This document shows positions 36,848-48,008 of a stretch of 64,000 nucleotides of DNA, in pieces (positions within the stretch are counted from its first letter, which is position 1; each line of letters starts with the position of its first letter). Position numbers and translations under genes: made by a program. The stretch is from assembly GCF_029873635.1 (NCBI RefSeq), contig NC_080420.1, positions 122,644,719 to 122,708,718 of the forward strand. Reading direction: 5' to 3'. The stretch comes from Malania oleifera (taxonomy: Eukaryota; Streptophyta; Magnoliopsida; Santalales; Ximeniaceae). The notes beneath the pieces are model-generated. The model was not told the origin of the DNA, did not search any database, and saw only the letters and a list, made by a program, of their open reading frames with translations.

Positions 36848-39152
36848 GAGTTGTAAGACAAATAATCAAATTCTGATCTTTGTCATGAGATCAGCTAATC
36901 CAGTTTCCTACAATGATCAAAGCAATGCTCCATCACATGGTAAAAAAATCAAATATAGCGTAGATACTTAAGCATTGACATATAGGTACATTAGATGGAG
37001 ATGAAAAAAATTATTTCTTCTCTAAAACAAGTGAGGATGAACGTGGTTCAAAATCAGTATGGTAGAAGAAATAATTATTAAGACTGCTATTCTTGAAATT
37101 ACATTAACAGAGTAACATTAAAAAGATACATTTGATTTTTTCCATCTACTAATTTTCAAAATTATGAATTGTAGAAAATTATTTTGCAGCAATCTTCTAA
37201 TTAACTATTAGATTAATCAACAATGCTATAATAAACTACTCTATTTTTCCTTTTCAAATAAGGAAAGTAGAAGGTGGTGGTAGTGAGAGTCCCACAATGG
37301 AATATGTAGAAAACTTTCATTGCCTTATATACAGGGGGCTAGGTCATTCTTCATATACTATGGCACTCTTTAGATGTTTGTCTTCAGATAAAAGTAGCCT
37401 CACATGGAGGTAATCCCATGAGATATGCACCATTCGCCACATGCACGTGCCATAGGCCAAACACTTCACACCTTGTGAAGGGTCGTGCGGTACTAGCTAA
37501 AAAAGCAATCTTGCTTAACTACTCATCCATTAGTATACCATGTTTACCACAAGAACAAATTCACAAGCATCAAATGCAAAGTAAGCAGAAGTAATAAGCA
37601 ATTCATGTAAGCAAATAACAAACACGTGGTAAACATTAAAACAATGTAATTTATTAACAGAACCTACATAGGCAAAGTGTGTTTAGCGAGGGGGCAAGTA
37701 GGCTAAACATGTTTACAAATGCTAGTAAGTTTTATAATGATTGGTGAACACTCACCTACCCTCACAGGCAAGCATAATGCCTAGAACAAGGTTGGATTGT
37801 GACAACTTGCCACTCACACACACGTGAGTGGTGCTTTCATAGCACACTGCACTTTGCACAGCCCTGCAAGCCCAACAGCTTGAACCAAGTTGTTATCCAT
37901 AAGGTGCAATCTGGTCTCACAAGGTGGTGTAGGCTGGAGCTTCCAAATAACATCCAGATGGTGTGGATTTAAATCTGCCCAATGGATGTAGCTACTTGAA
38001 AAGGTGTAAAACAGTTTAAAAATACAGGATGAATAGGAGCTTCAAAAATACAAAAGAGTAATATACTACATGCAGTATATAGGATACTGAGAAGAGAGTG
38101 AAAATACTGCAAGCAAAAGGCTTCTTCATCCTACTATTTCTTCTTGTTTTCTGTTGCTGACACACCCACGAGCTGTTCACAAGGTATGTTTGTTTCCAAG
38201 CTAAGGTTCATAGGACTGGACTGAACTAAACAGCATTGGATTGGATTGGATTGGCTATGATAATTATCCTATTCCAAATTTGGTCTGCCATCCATAAGGG
38301 GTAGGATTAAGACATGAATGAATTTTACTTTTTTGCTTTTAAATTTTTTATATCTACAAGATGCCATAGCCTGAGCTTTCCATGTGCAGGGGCTAAAGAC
38401 CACCACCTTCGCCTGTCCAATTCTATGTTTTGTTTGCACCAAACATGTGATATAAAGAGCTTAGCCAAGCCTAGCCACCCTTGGCCTGCAAAACAAATGC
38501 ACCAGGGATAAATCTATAGGAGTTGCAATCTTAATTTTTATGCAAGTGTTCTAGTGCTATTGTTTGAGCAAATACAGGGGGAGAAGGACTTAAGTGGAAT
38601 CCTACAAGATTTTCTAGAACCTATTGCACATGGTTAGCGGTTGGGGCGAATAAATCTTAAAGAAAAGAAAGACTAGTAACATGCCTCGAACCCACTTTTG
38701 GTTACATCGCATCATCTTCATAAAAAAATTGTTCCTACACTACAATGGCAATCCTCTATTTAGCTATTAGCTAATTGGTGAAAAGTTCCAAAAAGAATTA
38801 AAGAAGTCTAACTAAACCATTTGATCATAGATTTATGTACAACTAGAGTTGCTTCTAAAAACATTAGCCATGGCGTACAAGCAACATTTGGAAGCTGGGC
38901 AAGGATTTGAGACTATGACATGTTTACTCAACGCCTTAGGCACAGCACACCTTTTATAATTTTATGCAATTATAAAACTTGGACACATAATAAATAATTA
39001 TCAAAATGACAAGGTGCTATACGAGTTTCAAACTTATCCAGCGCATGAAAAGAGTACATATCAAGGTCAATCTTATAAAAGGTAGAGTAAATTTTCTTAG
39101 TAAGATCCTTTCCGAATAGTAAATGTAGAACTGCACTTGTTGGGACATTAAT
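36848..39152. other. Intergenic DNA, no gene recognised
   Basis: Moderately AT-rich, with only short ORFs. A short ttgga/ttggat tandem run lies at 38232-38253. The part 37380-37900 looks like an old degraded repeat, but I found no ends for it. Confidence 0.4.
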
Positions 39153-39461
39153 GCCCCATTTGGATCAAGGATTTTGTTTGAGGAAAGGAAAGGAACGGAA
39201 AGGAAAAATAAGTAGGAAATGTATTTTCCATTGTATTCTCTTTACATTAAATAGTATTAAAAGTAAAAATTTATTCTAATATGTTAAGAATTAAGAAAAA
39301 TTAAATTTTAATCATGTGTATGATCAAAATATCTTTTATTGAGCTTACTATATATTTTATTTTATTTTTCACTTTCCTTAATAACCAAACATGAAAAAAT
39401 GATTTCTTTGTATTTTCTTTTCCTTCCTCTCTTATTTTCTAAGTTCCAAATGGATCCCAAG
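39153..39461. mobile_element. Miniature inverted-repeat element, second copy of the 21783 family
   Basis: Ends gccccatttggatc and (complement) cttgggatccatttgg. The interior matches 21783-22077 in order and content, including ccaaacatgaaaaa near the right end. Non-coding. Confidence 0.65.
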
Positions 39462-39923
39462 AGTGTGAAGGTATTTTCCAGGTATTCTTGTGTGCATTGG
39501 TGTTTATAGAGGATCATCCTTGTAGAAATTTTGAAGAGCCTTATAAGAATAATATTTCAAAGGTCTATATTAGTAGGAAAATTTAAGAGCCACAAAAGAA
39601 TAATTTAAAAAAAAAAAAAGTTTATTTAAATTTTTGTAAATATTTTTGTTCATGTTGATATTATCACCCATACCAAAAACTTACTATTATGGAATTTATC
39701 TAAGAATATTACAACACTTCTGCCACTGGAAACTATCATTACAAAAGCAGAGAGAAGCAAAATAAGTATGGCTGTGTAACAATTTTATAATTTCAAACTG
39801 ACTTCTTGGCAAGTTGAAAAAATATGTAGGAGTGTCTAGATTGCTGGTTTTTTGGTCTGCTAGCCAAGCTTAGTGCGAGTGAGTGGTTTGTTATCAGTGT
39901 TACCCTGGAAAACTTTAGACTAA

Positions 39924-40463
39924 GGGGGCATTTGACAAAATTAAGCATTAAGTGCTAAATGCTGAATCCAGTTATGAATATGCAAACCAAAAAATTAAAA
40001 CTGAAGTGAATCCCTAAATATTAAATAGTTTAAGCCGTTTGGAAAAAATCTAAATATGAATTTCTTTTTTACTATTTTAACCCTTAAATAGTTTCATGAG
40101 AACTTAAAAAATAAAAAACCTAAAAAAACTAAGCATAATAATAATAAAAAATGTATGTATTTTTTCATGTATAAATAAAAAAAAAAATACAATCTATATA
40201 TTGCATAAAAAGGAAGAAAAAAAAATGACGGAATCAGTAAGGGGGTTGTCTCGGTAGAGAGGAGAAAAGACAAGAGTGACAAGTGGGTCACATTAAGAAA
40301 TAAGATGGTGCTGACCAAATCAGCAATGGGAGGAATGTCGGTTCAGTCAAAGGGCTCTCAACACTAATTCAGAGGTTAAACAAACAACACTGGTTCACTT
40401 AATATTAGATCATTAAGAGAATAACCTCTATTTAGAGGTCATTAAGTGCAAACAAACACCCCC
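39924..40463. mobile_element. Miniature inverted-repeat element with GGGGG ends
   Basis: Left end gggggcatttgac and complement of the right end gggggtgtttgtttgc, each followed within 20 bases by a 'ttaag' block. AT-rich, non-coding. Short ORFs in it are not protein-like. No clear target duplication. Confidence 0.5.
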
Positions 40464-41806
40464 GAAGTCCTTGTGCTCAACAACATAAACCAAAGCTCAT
40501 GGAGGGGAAATTAATCCTTTGCCTTTTAATCCCAAACTTTTTGGTCTAGGAGGTGCCTTGAAAAGCCTAAGCATTAACTATTATGTAAGGGAGCCATAAA
40601 CTAAAACAACGGTAGGAAATAGAAATCCAAGTCCAAAGGTAGTCCTTTTGATAACAATACTGAGATAGCCATCTTCCAAACCCATAACTAATTATCATGA
40701 AGAGCAGAGACTTATGCGATTAAAATGGAAATTGCTCCATAATAAAAAGATTTAGCAACCTTAACACAACCAAAATGATCACAAACATCACTAATCCATT
40801 TAATCTTGATTGGTCTCACTTAATCTTGAGCCATACAAATTTACCACATTCTGGTCCATCTATATATTCCAAAGAACAAGAGAAACATTTTCAGAAGCCT
40901 CTGAAAGTATTTTTATCTAAGCTTATTTGTATATATTGAAGTGATAAAACCAACCAGCCATGGACAGATTATTAGACATTTACTATTGTCATAAAACACA
41001 ATAGATTTTATGTTATTTGTTATAAGATACAAGTTTCATATTCAAGTACCTCTACTTCTATTATAAACCTTCGTAGGTAATGCCTGTGCAAAATTTTGCA
41101 GACCATAACAAGAATTTGATTCTTGGAGCATATTGGAGTGACAAACGCAAGTTTAATAACGCTATAGAAAAAGGGAGGAGGAAAAAGAAAGAATAAAAGT
41201 GAATCAAATTGAATTAATTCAAATTTACCAAAGCTCACAGGATTACAAGAATGACCATTCAACCAAGTTCCATGGTCTTAAATTTCAAACAAAATTATTG
41301 AAATTTCCATTTTTTATCACCTACCACATGAAATGGCAGTTGTTCCTTGACACTTCCCAGCACGTGCAGCCCAACTGCATCTTGAGATAAACATTGAACA
41401 ACAACCACCTGGGGAACAACATATTTTCACAAACTGACAATAAACACAGGTAACAAGAATAGAACCTAGGAATGCCTGGTGATAATCAAGAGAGATTTTA
41501 TTGGTATCTATGATGCACCATCGGACCAGTCAAGTATAAGTTAATATTCCCAAGAAGTCAGTCCACTCTTGGCCTTGGTAGTTGCAATAATATTTACTAA
41601 TTATTGGTATCTAGGTGTCATTATTATGGTCTAGTCAAATGTGTTGTGTCCTCAGTCCAAGAATGTTCTTTACAAAGTTCATTTAAAAGTCAAGTTCCAA
41701 AGTTTATTTACAAGGTCTGTGTGTCTAGAGAAGTCAAACCTGCTGTAGTTAAGAATTTTCCCAGCCACATTTAATGTGCAAGGTTGTCATGTACTCATGT
41801 TTATGT
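40464..41806. other. Intergenic DNA, nothing recognised
   Basis: AT-rich, short ORFs only, with no repeat ends or protein similarity seen. Confidence 0.4.
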
Positions 41807-41822
41807 TAGTCCAAATAATAAA

Positions 41823-42687
41823 ACAACAACAACAAAACAACAAAACCAAGCCTTAGGTCCCACCAAGGTCTTAAATTTCGATTTTGACTCAAATTTTGAA
41901 GCTCCAAAAGTACAGAAATTTAGATGGAAATTTCAATTTCGATGTCAATTTCGATTTTGATTTGAAAAAATAACGGAAATTAGTAATAAAGCATGGAATT
42001 CTTTGTGAAACTTTAGAAATGGTTAATAAACATAATAATATAAGTTTTAGGATTAATATATTACAAATTAAATATATCTATGTTTTGTAGGAGGTGGAAA
42101 ACTTGTAAAATAGTATGTGTATCAAACATACTTGTAAGATAATGTACATTAAACATATTCAGTTAATACAAATGAAATTCATAAATCATTTAAATATTAT
42201 TTAGTACACAAATAATGATAGTTTGGACATGAATGCTTAAACAAAATGTTACTGTAAGTTAATTTTTTCATATAATTTCAAAAGCACTTGTAATAATCTT
42301 TTGTTTCGATAAAATAAATTAAGATAGAAATTTCACTTCACTCCTAAATTTCTCATTTGAATTCTAACGAAATTTCATCATATAGTTAAAATTTCGACAA
42401 CTTTCACTAAAATTTCAAGATTTTGATAAATTTCATATGATTAGTTGAGATTTCGATGGAAATTATGCAAGGCGGAAATCGACTGCCATTTCGATTTCGA
42501 GGGTGACGGAAATCGGAAATTTCAACGGAAATTTCGACAATTCTCGTGGAAATTTAAGACCATAAGTCCCACTAAGTGGGGTCGGCTATATGAATCATTT
42601 TCCGTCAATTTATGCGATCATGGACCATTTCTTTTGACATATTCAGGGATATTAAATCCTTACTCACTATCTCCTCCTAAGTTACTT
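41823..42687 (-). mobile_element. RTE-type LINE 3' fragment, interrupted by a Mutator-like element
   Basis: On the minus strand it ends in the plant RTE signature: a block complementary to aagtcccactaagtgggg followed by a (TTG)n-type tail (aacaacaacaac at 41823-41846 on the plus strand). It is flanked by a 16-base target duplication tagtccaaataataaa (41807-41822 and 42688-42703). Without the nested element only about 170 bases of LINE remain, so it is heavily 5' truncated, as is usual for LINEs. Confidence 0.8.
41867..42561. mobile_element. Non-autonomous Mutator-like element nested in the LINE fragment
   Basis: Exact 13-base inverted ends ggtcttaaatttc (41867) and gaaatttaagacc (42561). Both subterminal parts are dense in gaaatttcgat-like repeats, as in many MULE-type miniature elements. 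The flanks suggest an imperfect duplication of about 10 bases (taggtcccac/taagtcccac), 2-4 bases outside the inverted ends. No transposase. Confidence 0.7.
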
Positions 42688-42703
42688 TAGTCCAAATAAT
42701 AAA

Positions 42704-43615
42704 GTAGTATGACTTTCCATTTTCATTTTTCCTTATCAATTCTGATCTGGTCAGAATTTCCATCAGATCTAGAAGAGTGGATTTTAGATTCGCCCAGTGG
42801 CACCTTCTGTAGCATACACCGCTGTGTTTCTGCGATTGAGGATCTCTCTTTGCCCCTAGATATCCCTATAACTAATCCTAATCAGTCAGATTTCTAAACT
42901 GACGAATCCTATAATCTATTTCCTCCATGCATGCTGAATCACAGCAAGATAGTGGGTCAATGGACTGTGACGCTGTTCTGCCATTAATATGAGCATAAGA
43001 CAATGAAGTCATGAAATCCGAACTACTTTTTTTCTCCAATTTTGACAATTATATAGCCTTTGTTTAATCAGAAAAATAACTGCAATGCTATCAATAATAA
43101 AAGGCCAATTAATAACTGACAATGCACAGCAAAAACTCAACCAAAAATAATGAAAATAACAAACAAGAAAAAGCCAAGAGATGGAAGGTGTATCAGGATA
43201 TGAAGAAAATATCATTAAATAAGCAAGAGGACAGTCCATTGGTCTGTATAATATAGCCATGCACACTTAAATCATTGTAGCATTTGCAGCAGCATCTCTT
43301 TGTGGCACATTGCTCTGCTGTTTTGAAGTTATGGGTAGAAGCTCTAAATTTGAAGTATCATGGATATTAAACTAAAAATAATTCTTCAATGGATTCTATT
43401 TGCTCTTAGCTGCAACAATATAAGGTTAACATTCAGATAGCAAGAGTTCTGTGCCCGTCTTGTTGGTGTGCAAAGTCCCTTGATAATCCACAAACACTTT
43501 GATAGTCAATGGACAGATGGCTGTTCTTTGCTTCTGTCATTTTCAACATTTTAAAGACCTACAACATTAAATTGATAACATTTCATTGGCATGTTTTTAT
43601 TTTTTTTTCCAAAAA
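42704..43615. other. Intergenic DNA upstream of the decayed patatin copy
   Basis: No exon equivalent to the first exon of the intact patatin-like gene (DGGGVRG) was found here. Short ORFs only. Confidence 0.4.
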
Positions 43616-44758
43616 TAAGCTTGATGGTGAAGAAGCAAGGCTTGCAGACTATTTTAATTTTATAGCAGGGACAAGTGCAGTAGGCCTCGAAACAATGTCA
43701 CTCACCACTCCAGATGCAGATAACAGCAAACAGCCTCTCCTCGCTGCAAAGATTAAATACTTCTATTTCCAACAGAGTCCCAAAATCTATCCCCAACACG
43801 ATGTGCAACACCAGTATGACACAGCAATACAACATTGTAATGTGTCAAAAAATTAGAATGAGAATTAAGTTATATCTCTTGTCTGTCCTGGACCAAAACA
43901 CAATTAATAAATAATGGCAGAAAATAAAAAAAGTAAAATGTGAAGGAAGAAGAAGAAGAAGAAGAGAGATCTCCAATGTATTCACTCTTCAGTTGGCAGA
44001 TTCAATATCTCAGGGTACTATGCAGTGAGGAATTGAGTTTTGAGTTGCTATAGACTGTACCTCATCAACAACTGAGAAAGTCTAGAATTATATGAAATGG
44101 GCTGCCTTACCCTGTCCATGATGGAGATTATCAGCGTGAACTGGTCCAAAATATGGTTGAAGAATTTAAAGAATGTGGTTACATGAGAAAATAAGAAATG
44201 TGGCTATTCCAGATTTTGATATCAAACTCCTCCAACTGGTGTTTTTCCCCATTGTGCGGCTCTTCTTTGTTAATTATGGGAAAAGGTGATTTTATTAAGT
44301 TTCTATCTACATAAAACGGCGTCCCTGGGTCACAAGACTCCCCACTTTGCGAGGGTAGGGGAAGCGTTGTCACAGTGTATGCAGCTTCACCCCTACTTTT
44401 GTGCAGAAATACTGTTTCCTTGGACTCAAACCCATGACCAACTGGTCACAAAAGAGTAATCTTACCGTTGATCCAAGATCCACCCTCAAGTTTCTATCTA
44501 CATCCCATTGATTTAAAAATTATATGGATGAAAGAATATATATTCTAATGTAGTGAAAAATTGCAGATGAAGTGAAGCAAATACAAGGGATGCTTTGCCA
44601 TCCGATGTCTGCATTGGTGCATCTCCAGCTCCACACTATCTTCCTCAAAAATTTTCAAGACAAGAGTCATCAGTAGGAACAAGGAACTTCAACCTGGTAG
44701 ATGGAGCTGGGGGCTACTAACAACCCTGTAAATCTCTCAGTAGAAACGTCATGATATT

Positions 44759-45540
44759 TTTTAGACAACCATTTTACCTAAAAGCTTAAGTTGTTAGGTT
44801 GCGAGCCAACAATATATATCAAGCTTCGACACTCTCCCGCACATGCAGCCCGATAACACATGAAGAGATAAACACAGGATAAATAACACGCATGATAGGG
44901 AATAAAATAAATTTTTAAACCCCACATAATAAAGGCGGGCAACAAGACTAGAGCCCATGATCCTGGTAGCCAACTCTGATACCATGTTAGCCAACCAACA
45001 ACAACGACAGCAAGCCTTAAGTCCTACTAGGTGGGGTTGGTTACACACTTACATGAATCCTTTTCCGCCAATTCACCCGATCTAGAGCATTTTCCTCTTT
45101 TATATTAAGGGCTATTAAATCCTTCCTCACTACCTCATTCCAAGTAATTTTATGCCTACCCCTACCCCTTTTCATGCCAAAAACCATAACTAACTCACTC
45201 CTCCTCATAGATGCTCTACTAGGCCTGCGTTTTATATACCCAAACCATCTAAGTTGCCCCTCCCTAATCTTGCTTTTAACCGGCGCTATGCCTAAATTTT
45301 TGCATATATGTTCATTTCTTACTTTATCTTTTAATGTTAAACCATTCATCCACCTGAGCATACGCATCTCAGCAACTTTCATTCTTTGTAAATGTTGTTT
45401 CTTAGTTGCCCAACATTCTGAACCATAAAGCATAGCTGGCCTTATAGCCGTCTTATAAAACCATGTTAGACAACCACTTTACTGAAAAGCTTAAGCTGTT
45501 AGCTTGTGAGCCAAAAACGTAAATCAAGCTAATATTAACA
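44759..45540 (-). mobile_element. TRIM, copy 2, split by an RTE LINE
   Basis: Left terminal repeat 44759-44831. Primer site ccaactctgatacca (minus strand tggtatcagagttgg) at 44970-44984. The right terminal repeat begins at 44985 and resumes at 45465-45540 after a nested LINE. Same family as the TRIMs at 17898 and 46024, but more diverged. It lies in an intron of the decayed patatin copy. Confidence 0.8.
44991..45460 (-). mobile_element. RTE-type LINE 3' end inserted in a TRIM
   Basis: The minus strand encodes about 130 residues (from about 45433) typical of the C-terminus of plant RTE reverse transcriptases: MLYGSECW, VAEMRMLRWM, LRWFGYIKRRP. The 3' end has the ccccacctagtaggactt block and a short (TTG)n tail at 44991-45008. 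Exact 10-base target duplication accatgttag (44981-44990, 45461-45470). 5' truncated. The frame is still open over the remnant, so the insertion is probably not very old. Confidence 0.88.
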
Positions 45541-46023
45541 CAGTATCACAATTCTATCATGAGGTGTTCACATTTTTCATTTTTAAATATTAGTCTATAT
45601 TCTCCATGCAAGGATGTTACTTTCAAACCTGAAGATCGGTCACAGAAACAGCCTCTCCAAGCATGGAAGTAAGACTGCACGTCTAGACGTCCCCAGACCT
45701 CTGATGGCGTGGGAGCTCTGTGCATTGGGTGTTACATTTTTCTTTTTCTTTTTTTTGAATCTCTAAATTCTCACACTGCTTCCCATTTGCAGCAGGAGAG
45801 GTTGGAAAAAGTAGCGACTGGAGAATTCTGAGATTTTTGTTAAAGTTTCCTCCATGCTGTAAATATGAATTCAGATGCAGGGAGTAATACTCTATAAATA
45901 CTGCTAAACTAGCCATTTCAAGTATTTCTGCCATCAGTTTCTGAATTTGCTGAAACAAAAAACAATGTCTTCTAGGGGTATTGACACTACAGTCACATTC
46001 TCACTAGTACACTGCTTTCCTAT

Positions 46024-46322
46024 TGTTAGATTACCACTTTACCTAAAATTTTAAGCTATTAGGTTGTGGACCAACAATGTATATCAAGCTTTAACATTCC
46101 CCCGCACGTGCAGCCCGACAGCACATGGAGAGATAAACACACAATAAATAACACCCATGATAGGGAACATAATAATATTTTTTAATGCACACAATAAACG
46201 CGGGACAAAACTAGAACCCAAGATCTCCTGGTAACCAGCTCTGATACCATGTTAGATTACCACTTTACCTAAAAGCTTAAGCTATTAGGTTGTGGACCAA
46301 CAATGTATATCAAGCTTTAACA
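46024..46322 (-). mobile_element. TRIM, copy 3
   Basis: Terminal repeats 46024-46096 and 46250-46322 (73 bases) differ at only two positions. The primer site on the minus strand, tggtatcagagctgg, lies at 46235-46249. The purine tract is the complement of ttcccccgcacg at 46097. The flanks cctat/gctat are a near duplication. Non-coding. By terminal-repeat identity it is the youngest of the three. Confidence 0.88.
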
Positions 46323-47129
46323 GCTATAAACCCAATGGGGTCATCCTTATGCATCACAAGTTCCCTTTCTCAATCAGTGTACCCCCAACAATTTGTCAGC
46401 ATCAATGACTACCTTTTTCTATCTGGGTTTCGCTTGCAATGCATGAAGTGATAAACAATATATCTCAGGGGTGAGGCAGTTTATATGCATAAGGAGAGTG
46501 CAGCAAGTTTCTTGTTCTCTCTCTTGGCAAATCTGCTAAGAGAGAAGAAAGTTATGTGGTTGGTGATGCCATTGGGGGACTTCTCATTGGCTATACAGCT
46601 GTGATTCTGTAATGGCACAAAACTGTTGGTAGATGAGCTCTTGACTACATTGTGCGACATGGCCAATAAATACATATCCATGATTTTCCAAAGGTTTTGG
46701 TTAAAAAAAGGCAATTATTTTACAATCTAGCTATCTAAATATTCCTGAACCATTATATAGAACCTATTTATCTATTAAATGTTAATAACTGTCATCAAAT
46801 CAGTGTAAAGTTTGAATTATAGTGAGACTGTACTGGGTAAATTCCAGAGAATCATAACCGTAATAAGGAACTTTACAGCTAGGAGTGAGCTTCTAGAGAA
46901 ACCTGTTTCTATGTTGAACTCAGATGCTAGTTTGTACGTACTGGTGCAGAATAGAGGCACAGATTGAGAAGCTCTTATCAAGTAGCAACTGGGCGATATA
47001 TGATTTTCTGAGCATGCATTACACAGCTATTTCATCAATTAGAAGTTTTGATTGTACCCATGTTAGCCTTGCAAGCTTGCAAAAAGATTGCCCAACATAA
47101 AAGAAAAACCATCACTAGATTTTTTTGGT

Positions 47130-48008
47130 GAAATGACTCTATCTTTGAGAGGATATTTCTTCCAACAGCTGGTTTTCAGCCTGTTGTACCATCCTATTAA
47201 GTGGACCATAGATCCTTTATAGTAACTATGTTTGTGGGTTATGCAATGATTTACTAGAACTTGATGTCTATATCCTATGTGGAGCTAAGGAAATTCCTGG
47301 AAACTATATACATTGGTTCTAAAGATGTTGATGGCGGGATTTGAAATCAGGGTACATCCATATGAAAAAAAAGTAGTGCATTTCCATAGAAATGCAAGTT
47401 CTACAAGGATCAACATGACATGTAATTTTTTTTGTAACCAAATGCTTAACATGCTAAGTTTTTATTTATCAAAAATAACCTGTCCAGCATAAGAAAGGGC
47501 AGGATAAAGAAAAAATCTTAAATGAATTCTTTCGCCTCTTCAATATTATCAGCTTCGAGAAATACAGATGATAGAAGATTTATGCCCTAAACACCACAAG
47601 AAAAAGCGGCCGTCAATTCACAATTTGGTTATATTACAAATGAGAACATAAAAATTACAAAACAAATAACTTGAATTCTATAAACAATGACCTTGCTGAT
47701 CTTGTTGGATGTCTTCTCTATTGAGCCCCACCCATGCAGCGTTCACAGTTTTTTTACTGTGGTTTGTTTTGACAAAAATAATCTTCTATTTTTTCGTGTT
47801 GTCTTTTGAAAAAAATAATATTTTTTTAGGAACAACGATAAATCTAAAAATGCAATCGATTTCCTTCAAAAATGAATTCAGCTTCCTTTTCTTCCTCTTC
47901 TGTCAAGCTTTGCTTCCCCACTAAATCAAATTGATCTTCTTAACCCTTCCGGTTTTGTCAACAAGGTTGTCTTTGTCCATCAATTTCATCTACTGTTCAA
48001 GCTCAGTC
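47130..48008. other. Intergenic DNA between the decayed patatin copy and PGN
   Basis: The first 120 bases still resemble the 3' flank of the intact patatin-like gene. The rest is AT-rich. 3' UTR sequence of the minus-strand PPR gene presumably lies in its right part. Confidence 0.45.

Larger units (their letters stand above)
43616..47120 (+). pseudogene. Decayed patatin-like phospholipase copy
   Basis: Matches exons of the gene at 23646-26877 in order: exon 2 (43616-43811, [16 protein letters not shown]), end of exon 3 (about 44195-44265), exon 4 (about 44566-44730, SDVCIGASPAPHYLP), exon 5 (about 46433-46730), exon 6 (about 46812-46985) and exon 7 (about 47075-47115). The first exon with the oxyanion-hole motif was not seen. 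The lipase box reads GTSAVG instead of GTSTGG, the DGG region is out of frame, exon 5 has an in-frame stop (after NNISQG) and large parts of exon 3 are missing. Two TRIMs occupy the intron between exons 4 and 5. It is too damaged to make an enzyme. The duplication predates the TRIMs. Confidence 0.85.

Noticed and set aside
27547-36852. A clean 5-base target duplication for the copia element
   Set aside because: The flanking bases agatt and gagtt match at only three of five positions in register.
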